Counted from the stretch's first letter, positions 24,201 to 34,804 are shown. The stretch is DNA of 64,000 bases from Chlamydomonas sphaeroides (GCA_001662425.1 BDDC01000109.1:34292-98291); one strand, 5' to 3'. The notes: generated by a model from the letters alone, not told the origin. Program-made: numbers and translations.

Positions 24201-24443
24201 CCCCACGCCTGCCTGCCCAGCACACGCTCACATGCTCGCACCCGGCTGCCTCTGTGCCGCCCTCAGGAGCCGGCCAAGGCCGAGACGGCGGCTGTGATGG
24301 AGTCAATGAAGGACATGGGCGTGCTCATGGGCAAGGGCGGCATTGCGGGCAACGTGTTCCGCATCAAGCCGCCCATGTGCTTCAGCAAGCAGGACGCCGA
24401 CTTCCTGGTCGACGTCATGGACGCGTCGCTGGCCAAGCTGTGA
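21245..24443 (+). CDS. AGT2: Alanine-glyoxylate aminotransferase 2-like class III PLP aminotransferase
   Basis: Ten exons (21245-21464, 21563-21651, 21842-22009, 22194-22364, 22607-22807, 23023-23148, 23304-23389, 23620-23707, 23846-23965, 24267-24443) join in phase to 481 residues. The N-terminus (MSALLRCALGDAPAGRG, then GQLSQGLRACFSS) looks like a mitochondrial presequence. Mature-family marks follow: MPDFAHKPAPYTGPSADEVL, KMQYLFDEKGRRYLD, GIVTVSVGHCHPEVNA, VNSGSEANDMA, AYHGMSIGTMG, IADEVQTGFGRTG with the PLP-nitrogen aspartate (about Asp295), and DIVTMAKGIGNG with the Schiff-base lysine (about Lys325). The enzyme transaminates glyoxylate, probably with alanine, in photorespiratory or beta-amino-acid metabolism. 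Exon 1 ends CCCAT|GCAAGT and exon 3 ends CTCAAG|GCAAGC, so introns 1 and 3 are GC-AG. Confidence 0.93.
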
Positions 24444-25257
24444 GCGGCCGCACGATAGCGGCCGGTGCCAGGCCGCAGCGACGAGGCCAGAACGACGAGG
24501 CTGCATGCAGCACAGGGCTGCGCGGCAGGAGGCGGATATGCCAGGCGGGCCAGAGCCACAGGGCGCGGAACCGCCTGGCCGTAGCTCCGGTGTGACTGTG
24601 AGGATGAGAGGCTGAGGGCAGGCAAGGCGTGTGCGGGCGCGCGCGGCCTGAGCTTCATTTGAGTGTGCATGTGCGGTGGGTGGGGGGAGAAGTTTGAGGG
24701 TTCTGGGGTTTGAGTGATCAGTGGCAGAATTAAATGTAGCCGACAGGCGGGAGCCGGTCCTAGGCGCGGGCGGCTTATCACACATAGTGGCTGAGCCGTC
24801 CCGGTGCGTGGGCGTGTTGGGAATGCGCGGACCCGCCGGGGCGCCTTGCCCCGGCGCATGTACACTAATCGGGGTAGGGCAGTCGCGCCGTCCGCGCATT
24901 GTGATTCTTTCGACACTGCGTGGCACAGGGGGCTGCGTGCCCGCTGGGCCGAGGCAGCCATTGCGTGACGCGGTTGAAATTGGACGGGGTTGCCGTCCCG
25001 GCGGCTACACAGGCAAAACACCGGGCTGCATAACCCGTGGGCCGTAGCTGCGCCGCGGCCATAGAGGAGGCCTGGGCCCTTGGCCAGCTGGCGCTGGCAA
25101 TTTTGACGGACTCCTCGCTGGCCAGGCGAGTCCGGCCTGAGACTGGCTGCCATGGCCGTGTGCCGTGTAACTTTGCTGCGAGCGGGACCGTCGCACGGTC
25201 CCATGGCGAGCGTGTGCAAGGCAGGACAGCCCCGAGGCAGGACAGCCGGTTGTCGTA
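24444..25257. other. Intergenic between AGT2 and the retroelement fragments
   Basis: No gene seen. It should contain the AGT2 3' UTR; a TGTAA occurs near 25166. I found no long terminal repeat marking the left edge of the retroelement remains that begin about 25258. Confidence 0.45.
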
Positions 25258-26210
25258 ACACCGCCTCAGCCACTCTAACCCCATCTTTCAAGGTCCGCGC
25301 CGCTATAGCCCAGCCGAGAACAAGTGCATGGATGACAAGTGCCAAGAACTGCTGGGCGCCGGCTTCATCGAGCCGTCCAACTCAACGCACTCCGCCATGA
25401 ACTGCACGATGCCGGCCAAGAAGGACGCTGATGGTAACTGGACTGACCGCCACCTAGCATTCGATGCTCGAGCGCTGAACCTGAGCACCGTGCCAGACGC
25501 CTTTTGCACGCCCATACCCGAGGATCTGTTTGACCGGGTGGGCCGTCGCCGGTGGCTCATCAAGTGCGACTGCCGCGCCGCCTTCAACCAGCTGCCGCTG
25601 CACGAGGACGATTGGGACAAGAGGTCGTTCTGGTGGAAGAACACCCTTTACCGGTGGACTCGCTGCTTCTACGGCGGCCGCAAGTGTCCTGCGCTCTGGA
25701 ACCGCCTGCTCTCACACCACGTCCGGGCCGCCGGCCTGCAAGACATGGTTTTCATGTTCGTAGACGATTGCGTGATTGTGTCTAACACCGCCACCGAGCA
25801 CCTTGAGCACACCCGTCGGTTCTTCGAGATGCTGGACAGCATTAGCATCACGCTGCATCCAGAGAAGACGCTCATCGCCGCCGATTGCGTGGAGTTCTTG
25901 GGGCACATGGTTNNNNNNNNNNTGCTAACGGTCTGCAGCCCATGCAGGCCAAGATCACCGCCATCCAGGCCATCCAGCCGCCCAGGAACGTAAAGGAGCT
26001 TCAGGCCTTGCTTGGCATGATGAATTACTACCGGTGCTACCTGCCGGCTTACTCCGAGCTCACCACCCCGTCAACGCGCTCACCCGCAAGGGCGTGTGAT
26101 CTGGGGCCCTACGACCTGGCAACCTGAGCATCAAGCCGCGCTCGACAAGCTCAAGGCCGAGTTGAGTAAGGATGGGCGCATCTTGCGGCGTGTTGACCCT
26201 AGCCGGCAGC
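25258..26210 (+). pseudogene. Decayed Ty3/gypsy-type reverse transcriptase-RNase H fragment (plus arm)
   Basis: From about 25258 a frame reads the N-terminal RT region (ENKCMDDKCQELLGAGFIEP, MPAKKDADGNW), then FDARALNL, KCDCRAAFNQLPLHEDDW and the catalytic FVDD (in MVFMFVDDCVIVS). It reaches HPEKTLIAADCVEFLGHMV before a 10-N gap at 25913. After the gap a different frame gives the connection segment (KELQALLGMMNYYRCYLPAY), and after at least two frameshifts an RNase H beginning (LILHTDFSALGI). This order is typical of Ty3/gypsy pol. There is no integrase, protease or flanking LTR in this orientation. The element is not functional as assembled. Confidence 0.8.
25913..25922. other. 10-N placeholder gap in the reverse transcriptase fragment
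   Basis: Ten Ns, likely a scaffold join of unknown true length. The reading frame changes across it, so the number of bases is not reliable. Confidence 0.9.
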
Positions 26211-26302
26211 TCATCCTGCACACAGATTTCTCGGCGCTGGGCATCCTGCTGCCCCACAGCACAGCGCTGATGCCCAGCGCTGAGAAATCTGTGTGCAGGA
26301 TG
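26211..26302. repeat. 33-bp inverted repeat with 26-bp spacer at the fold-back junction
   Basis: The left arm 26211-26243 (starting TCATCCTGCACACAGATTTC) and right arm 26270-26302 are reverse complements with one mismatch. The left arm encodes part of the RNase H segment LILHTDFSALGI. The right arm is the same segment read on the minus strand, so this marks where two oppositely oriented element copies meet. Confidence 0.9.
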
Positions 26303-26840
26303 ATCCACCGGTAGAGCGAGGGTGTTCTTCCACCAGAACGACGTCTTGTCCCAATCGTCCTCGTGCAGCGGCAGCTGGTTGAAGGCGGTGCGGCAGTCGC
26401 ACTTACTGAGCCACCGGCGGCGGCCCACCCGGTCGAACAGATCGCAGATCCTCGGGTATCGGTGTGCAAAAGGCGTCCGGCACGGTGCTCAGGTTCAGCG
26501 CTCGAGCATCGATTGCTAGGTGGCGGTCAGTCCAGTTACCATCAGCGTCCTTCTTGGCCGGCATCGTGCAGTTCATGGCGGAGTGCGTTGAGTTGGACGG
26601 CTCAATGGAGCCGGCGTCCAGCAGTTCTTGGCACTTATCATCCATGCACTTGTTCTCGGCTGGGCTGTAGCGGCGCGGACCTTGAAAGATGGGGTTAGAG
26701 TGGCTGAGGAACAGGTGGGCGGCGCCCAACTCGCCCTTGTAGCACCCCCTGTCCTTGAGCTTGCGCGCGAACAGCCGATCGTACTCACTGTAGAGCCGCT
26801 CGAACTGTTGTCGGTCCGCAGGCGTCCGATCATTACAAGC
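26303..26840 (-). pseudogene. Reverse transcriptase fragment in opposite orientation (minus arm), internally deleted
   Basis: Reading the minus strand from about 26835 gives pol sequence upstream of RT (QQFERLYSEYDRLFARKLKD, GAAHLFLSHSNPIFQGPRRY). It continues into the same RT N-terminal segment as the plus arm (ENKCMDDKCQELLDAGSIEP) and on to NQLPLHEDDWDKTSFWWKNT. It then jumps directly to ILHTDFSALGI, so the catalytic half of RT is deleted. Compared with 25258-25660, nucleotide identity is very high over about 400 bp with scattered substitutions and one small insertion near the GAGGATCT. The two copies are diverged family members or a rearranged duplicate. Confidence 0.8.
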
Positions 26841-27367
26841 TAGAACGGAGCCAAAGGAGGAATATCATTGTGTCGGTACCACATATAGCCGTACTTAGGG
26901 TCCTTGACAAAACGGTCGTCAGGTGGCAAGCTGCGGGTGCTGTCGGGTGTTGTGACATGCGCGGGCGACCCCTCAGACGGCGCTGAGGTGGCAGCTTGCG
27001 CGGCGTTGTGGGCGGCAGCCAGAGCAGCATGAAGAGCGGGTGCGGCGCGCGCCGCCTCTGAGGAGCCTGCTGGGTCCGGCGGACGGCCAGACCGAAGCGG
27101 GTGAGACCCAGCCAGCGCCAGCGGCGCGAGCATGAGCCACGGCGGGACGTCGGCGCGGCCCCCGTGCCTGCTATCAGCGCGCGGCGCGGGCAGAGGTGTG
27201 GCGCCAGCGAGCACCCATGACAGGGAGGCCATCAGAAATACGGCCGTCAACAGATTGAACCGCAGCGGTGTCCGGCTCGGTGTGATGGACCAACGGCGGC
27301 GGCGAGCCGGCGGCTCGGGCTCTGCCTGCAGGGTCGGCTCGTCACGCAGCGGGGTACGGAACCGCAT
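26840..27367 (-). pseudogene. Upstream retroelement ORF fragment (minus), unknown domain
   Basis: An open frame of 175 residues with a hydrophobic segment near its start (LLTAVFLMASLSWVLAG) and an alanine/proline-rich middle. It ends DPKYGYMWYRHNDIPPLAPF just before a frame change into the RT fragment. It adjoins and has the same orientation as the minus RT piece, so I read it as part of the same element, perhaps the pre-RT region of pol. No protease motif is clear. Confidence 0.5.
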
Positions 27368-27391
27368 GGCCCGCTGGCGGCGCCAGTCTCA

Positions 27392-27855
27392 CTTGGCTTG
27401 GGCACGGGCGGCAGCCTCCTGGGCAGCTCGCTGGGCGGCGGCGGCTTCTACGGCCTCACGGTAGCGGCGCTCAGCCTGCGGAGGCAGCGGCGCTCGCGAC
27501 GTTGCTCGCAAAGGATGACCCGGCGGATCAGAGCCCTCACGAACTCCTGGCGGTAGAGGTTGACGTCGGCCTCGTAGGCCAACAGATCAGCGTCAAGCTC
27601 CGCGTCGGTATCGGTGTCGGAGCCACTCGTCCCGGGGTTGGCAGACACGGCAGGCACCGGCGGCGCCGTGCCATTGTGCAGATGACCCGTGGCGCCCTTG
27701 CGTGCCGTCCAAGTGCCCGTGTCGGTGACCAGCTCGTCGAGCTCATAGTCGGGCGCGGCAGTAGGGTGCAGGCGGTTGCCCGCGCAGGTTGCGCCTGTTG
27801 TTGTTGCTGAGGGCCCGGCGGGCTCATCAGCAACGGTTTCACCGGCAGGCTGCAC
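27392..27855 (-). pseudogene. Gag-like retroelement ORF fragment (minus)
   Basis: A minus-strand frame begins MQPAGETVADEPAGPSA, is rich in Asp/Ala/Thr, and contains DTDAELDADLLAYEADVNLY followed by an arginine-rich helix (FVRALIRRVILCEQRRERR). After one frameshift it continues as an alanine/arginine coiled coil (RYREAVEAAAAQRAAQEAAA) to a stop near 27392. Position and composition suggest the end of a Gag-like protein of the same element. No CCHC knuckle is visible. Confidence 0.45.
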
Positions 27856-28227
27856 ATTGCTGATTACGTAGTGTCATGACACGGTGTACAGGTAAAGAGC
27901 GAGGGACGCAGCGCCGCATGGCCAAGCGTTACAACTTACAAGGTGGCTGCTGCTCGCCAGGCCTGCAGCCCACGAGCAAGGAGCAACGGTGCTCGTGCGG
28001 GCACGCTGCAGCACCCCCAACTCCCCGCCCCGCCACATGCAGTATGCGCTGCGAAGCCCCTCACCCGGAGGCCAAAACATGGGCCGGTCGGTTTCCATGT
28101 GTGCAGTTCCACGGCAGCGCGGCTGCTTCCCCAGCCGCCGCTGCGCGTCCAAGCGCTAGGCCAGGCGCGGCCCGAAGACCCCGAGCCCCCGTCCCTCCTG
28201 ACTCCCCCGTGCACCGCTGCCGGGCGC
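27856..28227. other. 3' flank of the Rxt3/HDC1-like gene
   Basis: About 370 bp between the retroelement remains and the Rxt3-like stop codon. Two TGTAA signals on the minus strand (27929-27933 and 27936-27940), about 290 nt beyond the stop, are good poly(A) candidates. Nothing else is seen. Confidence 0.5.
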
Positions 28228-30735
28228 TCAGGCTGCGGAGGAGCACACCTCCATGAAGTGGATGCGCCGCAGCTGGTACTCCTTTCCGCGCAGGTGCAGC
28301 GACGACACGCCCCACTGCGGGCAGCACGGGGGGACGTGGAGGCGGGCGATGGCAAAATGAAGGACGGGTCGGACCTCGGGCCGGGCGGGGCGTCGCATCC
28401 ACTGCAAGCTCGCTGGGCAGCGCGCCTCCACTCGTCTGCCAAAATCAACGCACCCTGCGTCGTAGCTTGCCCTCTCGTGGCGCGGAGCCCCGCCCGCGCC
28501 TTGCTGCCTGCGCACGCAGCCCCGCCCCCCACCTGGAACTCCTCCCAGTCCACGTCCTTCTCCACCACCTCCACCAGCTCCGCGGGCTGCGGCACGCCCG
28601 TCTTCTGCAGCAGGCTGATGGGCAGCGGGGCCTTGCAGCGCGCAAACGTAAACAGGTCCTGCGGGCAGGGACAGCGGCAGCGGCACGGTCACCGGCAGCA
28701 GCAGCGACGTCCCAACACGCCGGCTCTCGTCGGCCCCAGCCGTCCCCTTGCGCCGGATATCTAACCCCCTGCACTGCAACCCCTGGTCGCGCCGCACCTT
28801 GCCCTTGGCGGGGTCGTCGCTGGTGGACACGCAGCACAGCTGGTAGCGCTCGCTGGAGTGCAGGGAGGGAGGGAGGAGGCACAGGATGAGGAAGGGTGGG
28901 CGGGAGGGCGTTGGGGGGCTGAGCCGTGGGCCACACCCGGCCGTGCCACACGCGCTCGTCATCGTCCATGCCTAGCACCATCCGCCCACCAGCACCCCCC
29001 CTGCCAGCACTTCCGCCCCCCCCCACCTGGTGGTCTCCAAGAACAGCACCTCGCTGCGCAGGCGGGCGCTGGTCCAGGCGCTGTGCTTCATGCCCTTGTC
29101 CGCAATGGCGCTCAGCGTGTACTTGAGCCACGGCTCGTTGCACAGGTTGAACTGGATCGACACCTCCTGGCTCAGCCTGTTGGAGAAGCAGGCAGAGCCG
29201 ATACCGGGTCCCGCAGGCGCAGCTGCGTCAGCACACCGGCAGCCAGCACCCGAACGAGCGCCAGGAGGCCGCAACCCCGGGGCGACCCGCGCCGCGTCAG
29301 CACAACCCAACCCCGAGGGCTGCCTGCTGCTGCCCAGCTGGACGCAGCCCAGTGCCACGGGCCCGGTCCCGGCCCATCGCCTGGCCCACAGCCCCATCCG
29401 GGTCCACAAAGCGGTGCCGGCCCCGCGCCACGCACTTGCTCTTGGCCCCGCCGGTGCGGGTGGTGATCTGCCTGTCCGCCACCCCGGCCGCCACAGTGGG
29501 GTAGGGCGCCGGCACCTCGTCCACGCAGGGCTGCAGGTCGATGACGGTGCCGCTGCGGGTGGTCAGCCAGCAGCGCTCCACCTGAGGGGGCGGGCGCCGG
29601 GCGGGGGAGGCGCGAGAGGCAGGTGATGGGTGGAGGTTGCAAGAGCACGGAGCCGGAGCGGAGGCACGTGGCCGTGCAGGCATGCGTGCACATGGGCACC
29701 CAGGCAGGCAGGCAGGCAGGCAGGCACGTGCGCCCAGCCGTGTGGATGCGAAAGAGCTGTTCAGGTCAGCGGGCGGTGCCGTTGCGTGCGGGTCTGCCAG
29801 CAGCGCTGCATTCCGCCTGGGCTGCAGGCGTCGTTGGGCTACGGCGCGCGTGCGAGCGCATTGCGCGGGCCAGCGCAAGCGGCTGGCTGCCCCAGGGCGC
29901 GCTCCTCGTGCGGCCAGGGGCATGTGCAGGTGCGCACCCGTGCGACCGCACTGCTCTACGCGTTCCTGCTGTGTTCCCCCACCCTGCGCCTCTACCCAAG
30001 CCGCCTCCGCAGCCAGTGCTGCCCCTGACCGCCAGGGAGCCGCGCCTCATGCTTTAGCCAGCCAGCCAGCGAGGCCCCATACACGCAACCCACCGCGGCC
30101 GCCGCTCCGGCCGCACCTGATACGAGCAGCCGTCGCCGGGCGAGCACCAGAGCCGCGACTTGACGAAGCGCGCGCGCGAGCTGTATTTCTCCTGCGGCGG
30201 CAGCACCTTGAGCGCGGCCCGGAACTCGGCGACCGCGTTGGGTGGATGGCTGAGGTAGTGGGCATAGAAGCCCATGTGCATGAGCACCGCCACCAGGTCG
30301 GAGTCAGAGGTGTACACAATATCGCCCCAGATCTGGCGGGCCTTGACCTGGGGTCGCGAAGGGGTGCGGGGGCATGGGCAGGGATGGCGGTCGTGGATGG
30401 TGCTGGCGCAGAGGCTGCGTGTGGTGCGCGGCGTGTGCGCGGGGAGTGGACCATGGCGCGGAGGGGAGCAGCTGGCCAAAGGTTGCGGTGGTGAGGGCAG
30501 GCACGGGCGGGGGATGTAGCCGGCAGGGTCTGGCCTGGCACGAACCCGTGCCGTGCCGCCCGCCCCTGCTCCATGTCCCGCGTACCCGCTTGTTGTCCTT
30601 GGTCATGAACTCGGGTGGAATGACCACCTCAATGTGCTGCTCCCCCTTCTTGTGGAAGTCTTGCAAGCCTGGCAGCGGCTCGTCCGCCCGGTACTGGATG
30701 ACCGGGCGCTGGCCATCTGCGGCGCCCACCCCCAT
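28228..30735 (-). CDS. HDC1: Rxt3/HDC1-like subunit of a histone deacetylase complex
   Basis: Minus-strand exons 30735-30586, 30347-30117, 29581-29436, 29176-29027, 28852-28798, 28658-28533 and 28314-28228 join in phase to 314 residues. Almost the whole product is an Rxt3 domain: LPGLQDFHKKGEQHIEVVIP, KARQIWGDIVYTSDSDLVAV, KSRLWCSPGDGCSYQVERCW, VSIQFNLCNEPWLKYTLSAI, then SARLRSEVLFLET, YQLCCVS and finally WGVSSLHLRGKEY. This is the C-terminal conserved part of Arabidopsis HDC1 and resembles yeast Rxt3, members of Rpd3/Sin3-type deacetylase complexes in the nucleus. Land-plant HDC1 has a long N-terminal extension that is not visible here. The ATG at 30735 opens directly before the conserved block, so either the alga has a yeast-like short form or upstream exons were missed. 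Confidence 0.85.
29701..29726 (+). repeat. (CAGG)n microsatellite in an HDC1-like intron
   Basis: Six and a half perfect CAGG units in the intron between exons 2 and 3. Confidence 0.9.
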
Positions 30736-31588
30736 ACCGGCCCCAGCAGAACGTCAGTCTTGCATGCTAGGGCCATGCCCAGAGTGGTATGGGGCCCTGT
30801 GGTCCACGCGGGCGGCAATAGGCCCACCTCTCCGAGTCGACATCACGGCGACAGCTCCGAGTCCAGCAACCGCTGATACGTCCGCCAAAGCCACTTAGCC
30901 GCTGCAGAAGTACAAGGTGCGTGCGCTGGTGGGTGATTAGTGTCCTCGAAAGCCCTGGCGTGCAAGCTGGTGCCAGTCAGCAGGCACATGCGCGCCCCAG
31001 CTGCAGGTCTCATCGCCTCAGCAGCTAGCTGCCTGGCTCCTGGCATCATATAACACATTGTGCATGGCCACCGATGCTCACCAGGCGGCGGCAGCGGTCG
31101 ACCTGCGCTGCCGCGCTGCGCGCCCGCAGCGCCGGCCCCTTTCGCGCCCACGCCGATCCCAAGAGCTGCCCTGCCTACGAGCAGCTGTTGATATACGCAG
31201 CCAGCAAGTTGAGCGCGGTCGTATGTGCCCAGGCTCCTCGAGGCGCCGAACGGTCGCTACTCGGGTATGTCAAACAAGCCGAAGGGTGGACCAGGTATGG
31301 CAGGTATGATAGTAGCAGTGCGTCTTCACACATGCGAGCGTGCCGTGCGCTAGGGGCGACAGGGCAAGTTGCGCCTGTGCATGGGGCAGGTGTTGCGAGG
31401 ACTCCGAGGAAGACCTTGGTTGCCCGGGCGCCAGAGCGTCCCACTGCTTCAGTCCCATTATAATAACAGCTTCGCGCTAAATGAACGCCTGGGGACTTGG
31501 ACGCAAACTTTAGTCGAAGCTTCAATCGGCAACTGCCCGAGACGCCACGAGAGCCAAGCCAGTTTGCCTGCGCAACCCACTAGCCGAC
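30736..31588. promoter_or_regulatory. Divergent intergenic region (HDC1-like / tafazzin)
   Basis: 853 bp separate the proposed HDC1-like start (30735, minus) from the tafazzin start (31589, plus). The region should contain both promoters. It may also hide 5' exons of the HDC1-like gene, since the visible protein starts abruptly at the conserved domain. No other gene is recognised. Confidence 0.45.
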
Positions 31589-34557
31589 ATGCCCACGAAC
31601 CTGCAACCACTCAAGCATTCCTACCGGGATTTCCTGCGTAAGGTCGCCACTGAGTCTCGCCATGAGGATGCGGTGGCTGCAGGAGGCCGGACCTACTACC
31701 TTAGCGGACCTTCCTATGAGCAATCGCTGGCCAAGCTACAGCACATGTTGACTACCGTGCCCCGTCTCTCGGAGCTCCGCGCGTCATACCATTCCCGCAA
31801 AGAGCGTGCCAAGGCGCGCGCGGGCGAGCTCCGCCGCGCGATCGATGACCGCGCTCGCCAAATCAGCACCTACCTGAGCACAGGCGGCACCCAGGAACAG
31901 GCGGCGGTGCAGACGGCACCCCCCTCCGCCAGCTCGCCGGAGGCGCAGCAGCGGCGCGATGCCTCAGTCGCTAGCACGAGCGCCAGCGTAGACCTGGACC
32001 AGATCCTCGGCTCCGACGGCTTCCTCAGGGTGAGGCACGCTGTCTAGCCCACCTCTTCCGTCAACCGCCCCCGAGCCGCTGCCGCCGCCGTTGGCTGCGG
32101 CTCGGTTACAGGACCCAACTCGTTGACCCGCCGGCCCCATCGGCCTGAAACCCCACATCCCCCGTGCCTCTCCCTGTTCCCCTGCGCCCCCTGCCTCCTC
32201 TCACAGAGTACCGTGCTGTACGTGCTGGGCTCCGCCGCCCGCGCCTACATGACGGGCCTCAATACCACCACGGTGACGGGCGGGCAGGCGATGGCGGCGG
32301 CGCTGCAGCGGCCACCCGGCCAGGTGCGCCGCCACGCATGGGGTGCCGAGCCGCTGCCTCGCCGGCAACCCAGCCCTTCCCCCGCGATATTGCTACCGAG
32401 TTCCGATCGCCCCCCACCCCGCCAAATGGCATCGGCCCACGGTCGTATCCCCACGGGAACGGCCCGCAACCGCATCCCGCATCCATACCCGGGTACCGCC
32501 GTCTATCCGCCGTGTGCATCCCCCGATTCCCCCTTCCAACCCCCCTAACTTAGCCCGTGGCGTTTCTCGCCTGCTCCTGAGCCGGCGCGACACCTCGGGC
32601 TCCGGGCACGCCTGGCTCACGGCGCACCCGCCCTTCGCTGTACTGCCCCCCCTCCCGCCCCCGCCTCACCGACCTAGGCGCTGCTGACGGTGTCGAACCA
32701 CGTGGCAGCGCTGGACGATCCGCTGGTGGTGGCGGCGGTGCTGCCGGAGGAGGCGCTGAGGCAGCCCGGCAGCCTCAGGTGCGGGGCGCGAGATTGCGTG
32801 GCGGGGCCGGGGCCGCGACGCTGGGGGGATAGATGCGTCCCTGAAGGCGTGCGCACGAGGCAGAGCGCGCCCGTGCGTGCCGCATGGCGAACGCTGCGCG
32901 TCGCGGCCCCCTGGTGTTCCTCACGCCCTTCCTGCCCCCGCGCCCACCCCAGGTGGACGCTGTGCGCCTCGGACCGCTGCTTCCGTTACGCCGCGCTGGT
33001 GCCCTTCTTCCGGGCAGCCAAGGTGCGGGCACGCCCTGCGTTACCCCACAACGCCCTTTCTGCGCTGCCCCGTCCCGCCGCCGCGTCAGCCGCACCTACG
33101 GCTGTCGGGCTGTCTCTGCACCTCCTCCGGCAGCAACGCCCTACCGCCGCCTCCCCTGAAGCTGCCGCCGCACGTGCGGCCGCCATCAGCACACCCAAGC
33201 GCATGCACACCCGGCCCCGCGCCCGCTCGCCGCCCACCCACGCGCCCGCCCACCCGCCCGCGCCCGCCGCAGGTGCTCCCCGTGGTGCGCGGCGGCGGCC
33301 TGAGCCAGCCCGGCATGGCAGCGGCGGAGGCTCGGCTGGCTGCGGGCGACTGGGTGCACATCTTCCCCGAGGGCACCCGCAGCCCGGACGGCCGCAGCCT
33401 GGGCGCCGCGCGCAAGGGCGTGGGGCGGCTGGTCGCGTCGGTGCCGCCAGGGGCGCCGGCGCCGGTGGTGGTGCCGTTCGTGCACCGCGGCATGGAGGGC
33501 GTCATGCCGCGGGGCTCGGTGGTGCCGGCCACGGGGCAGCAGGTGCGGGCACGGCGGTTAGGGGCGTGACTCCAGGGCCCCTCACGACAGGCGTACACCT
33601 CCTGCCCGGTCTGGTTACTCCGGCGTGTGCTCACCAGACCTGGGGGTCGACCATCAGTATCTCAGCAATGTAGGACTGCGCTGCACTGCGCCTGCTGCGC
33701 AGATCGACGTGCTGGTTGGGGACCCCATCCCCATGGAGGACCTCCTGGCCGCGGCCCGGGCCGAGGCCTGGCCCCAGGACCGGCTGCACACCGCCGTGGC
33801 CGCGCGCGTGTCGCACCGCCTGCGTCACCTGACGGCCGTGCTGGACGCGCGGCGCAGCGGGCAGCCGGAGCCGCCCATGGAGCCGGAGCCACGGCTCGGC
33901 GGCGGCGGCGGCGGCGGCGTGAGCAGCTTGGACCAGTTTGACCAGGCGGACCTGCTCCTGTCGCAGCAGGTGAGCCGGGGCTGGGGGAGGCGGGGCAGCA
34001 ATGATGCACATGGTGTGCCCGTGCCCGTGAACTGGGTCCACCGGAGGGCGGGCGTAGGCCCAGCGCCGCGCGTCAGCTCCCGCGCCATGCCTCCTGCTCG
34101 CCTCACGCACCCGCCTGCCGGCCACGCTGTGCTGCCGCAGCTCCGGCTGCGCCGGCGGGGCGCTGTGTCCGCGGCCTGGGAGCGGCTCAAGTTCCGCATG
34201 CAGCACCGCAGCTGGGCCGCGTCGCCGCCGCTGCCCCCGCTCGCGGCCGCGGCCACAGCCGCTGCTCCCCTCGCGGCCAGCTCCGTGCCGGCGCTGCCTG
34301 CGGCCGCGGCGGAGCCGGCGTGGCTCGCAGCGCCGCCGCTGGCGGCGCCCGGACGCGGCGCGGTGACGGCGGCGCTGTGGCAGGCGCTGGGCGGGCCGGG
34401 CCCGGCGGCGCTGCGGATAGTGGAGCGGGAGCTCGGGCTGCCGTCGGCGGCGGCGGTGGGCGGCGTGTCGCCGTACGTGCAGCGGTACCTGTGGGGCGCC
34501 GGGGCTGGCAGCGGCGGCGAGCAGCCGCAGCGGCCGCAGGTGGCGGCGGGGCTGTGA
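31589..34557 (+). CDS. TAZ: Tafazzin-like cardiolipin-remodelling acyltransferase with long terminal extensions
   Basis: Seven exons (31589-32029, 32207-32323, 32678-32778, 32953-33022, 33273-33542, 33703-33969, 34141-34557) join in phase to 560 residues; most tafazzins have 260-460. The PlsC-type core is clear: LLTVSNHVAALDDPLV with the HX4D catalytic pair (His194, Asp199), RWTLCASDRCF, GDWVHIFPEGTRSPDGRSLG, and VVVPFVHRGMEGVMPR then IDVLVGDPIP. Tafazzin transfers acyl chains between phospholipids and monolysocardiolipin at mitochondrial membranes. Ahead of the core lies a 147-residue first exon, charged and probably coiled-coil (KERAKARAGELRRAIDDRAR). It is followed by a hydrophobic segment STVLYVLGSAARAYMTGLNT that fits the family's membrane anchor. 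After the core are a glycine run and an alanine-rich tail. Confidence 0.88.
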
Positions 34558-34611
34558 GTGGCGCGTGGCGCTACGTCATGAGGTCCGGGGAGGGGGGCTG
34601 AGGGCGGGCCT

Positions 34612-34804
34612 GCACACACATGTGTGCTCCAGTGTTTGGTAGAACAGAACCCCACACGCGGCACAGCACGCCCCGGGTAGAGCGGCGCGTCGGCCGTGCG
34701 CAGAGGGAATGCGGTTAGATGTGCCAGTGCGGAAGCGCGGCCAGCGCACACACGTGTGTTCCAGTGTTAGGTAGCACAGAACCCCACACGCGGCACGGCA
34801 CGCC
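34612..34804 (-). repeat. Dispersed repeat with 61-bp direct repeats, downstream of tafazzin
   Basis: Two 61-bp copies (34612-34672 and 34744-34804), about 90% identical, flank 71 bp of other sequence, a 132-bp period. Each contains a near-palindromic ACACACATGTGTG/ACACACGTGTGT and ends GGCACRGCACGCC. The reverse complement of about 34622-34735 matches the repeat in the HP30/TRIC intron (6560-6690). Confidence 0.75.
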
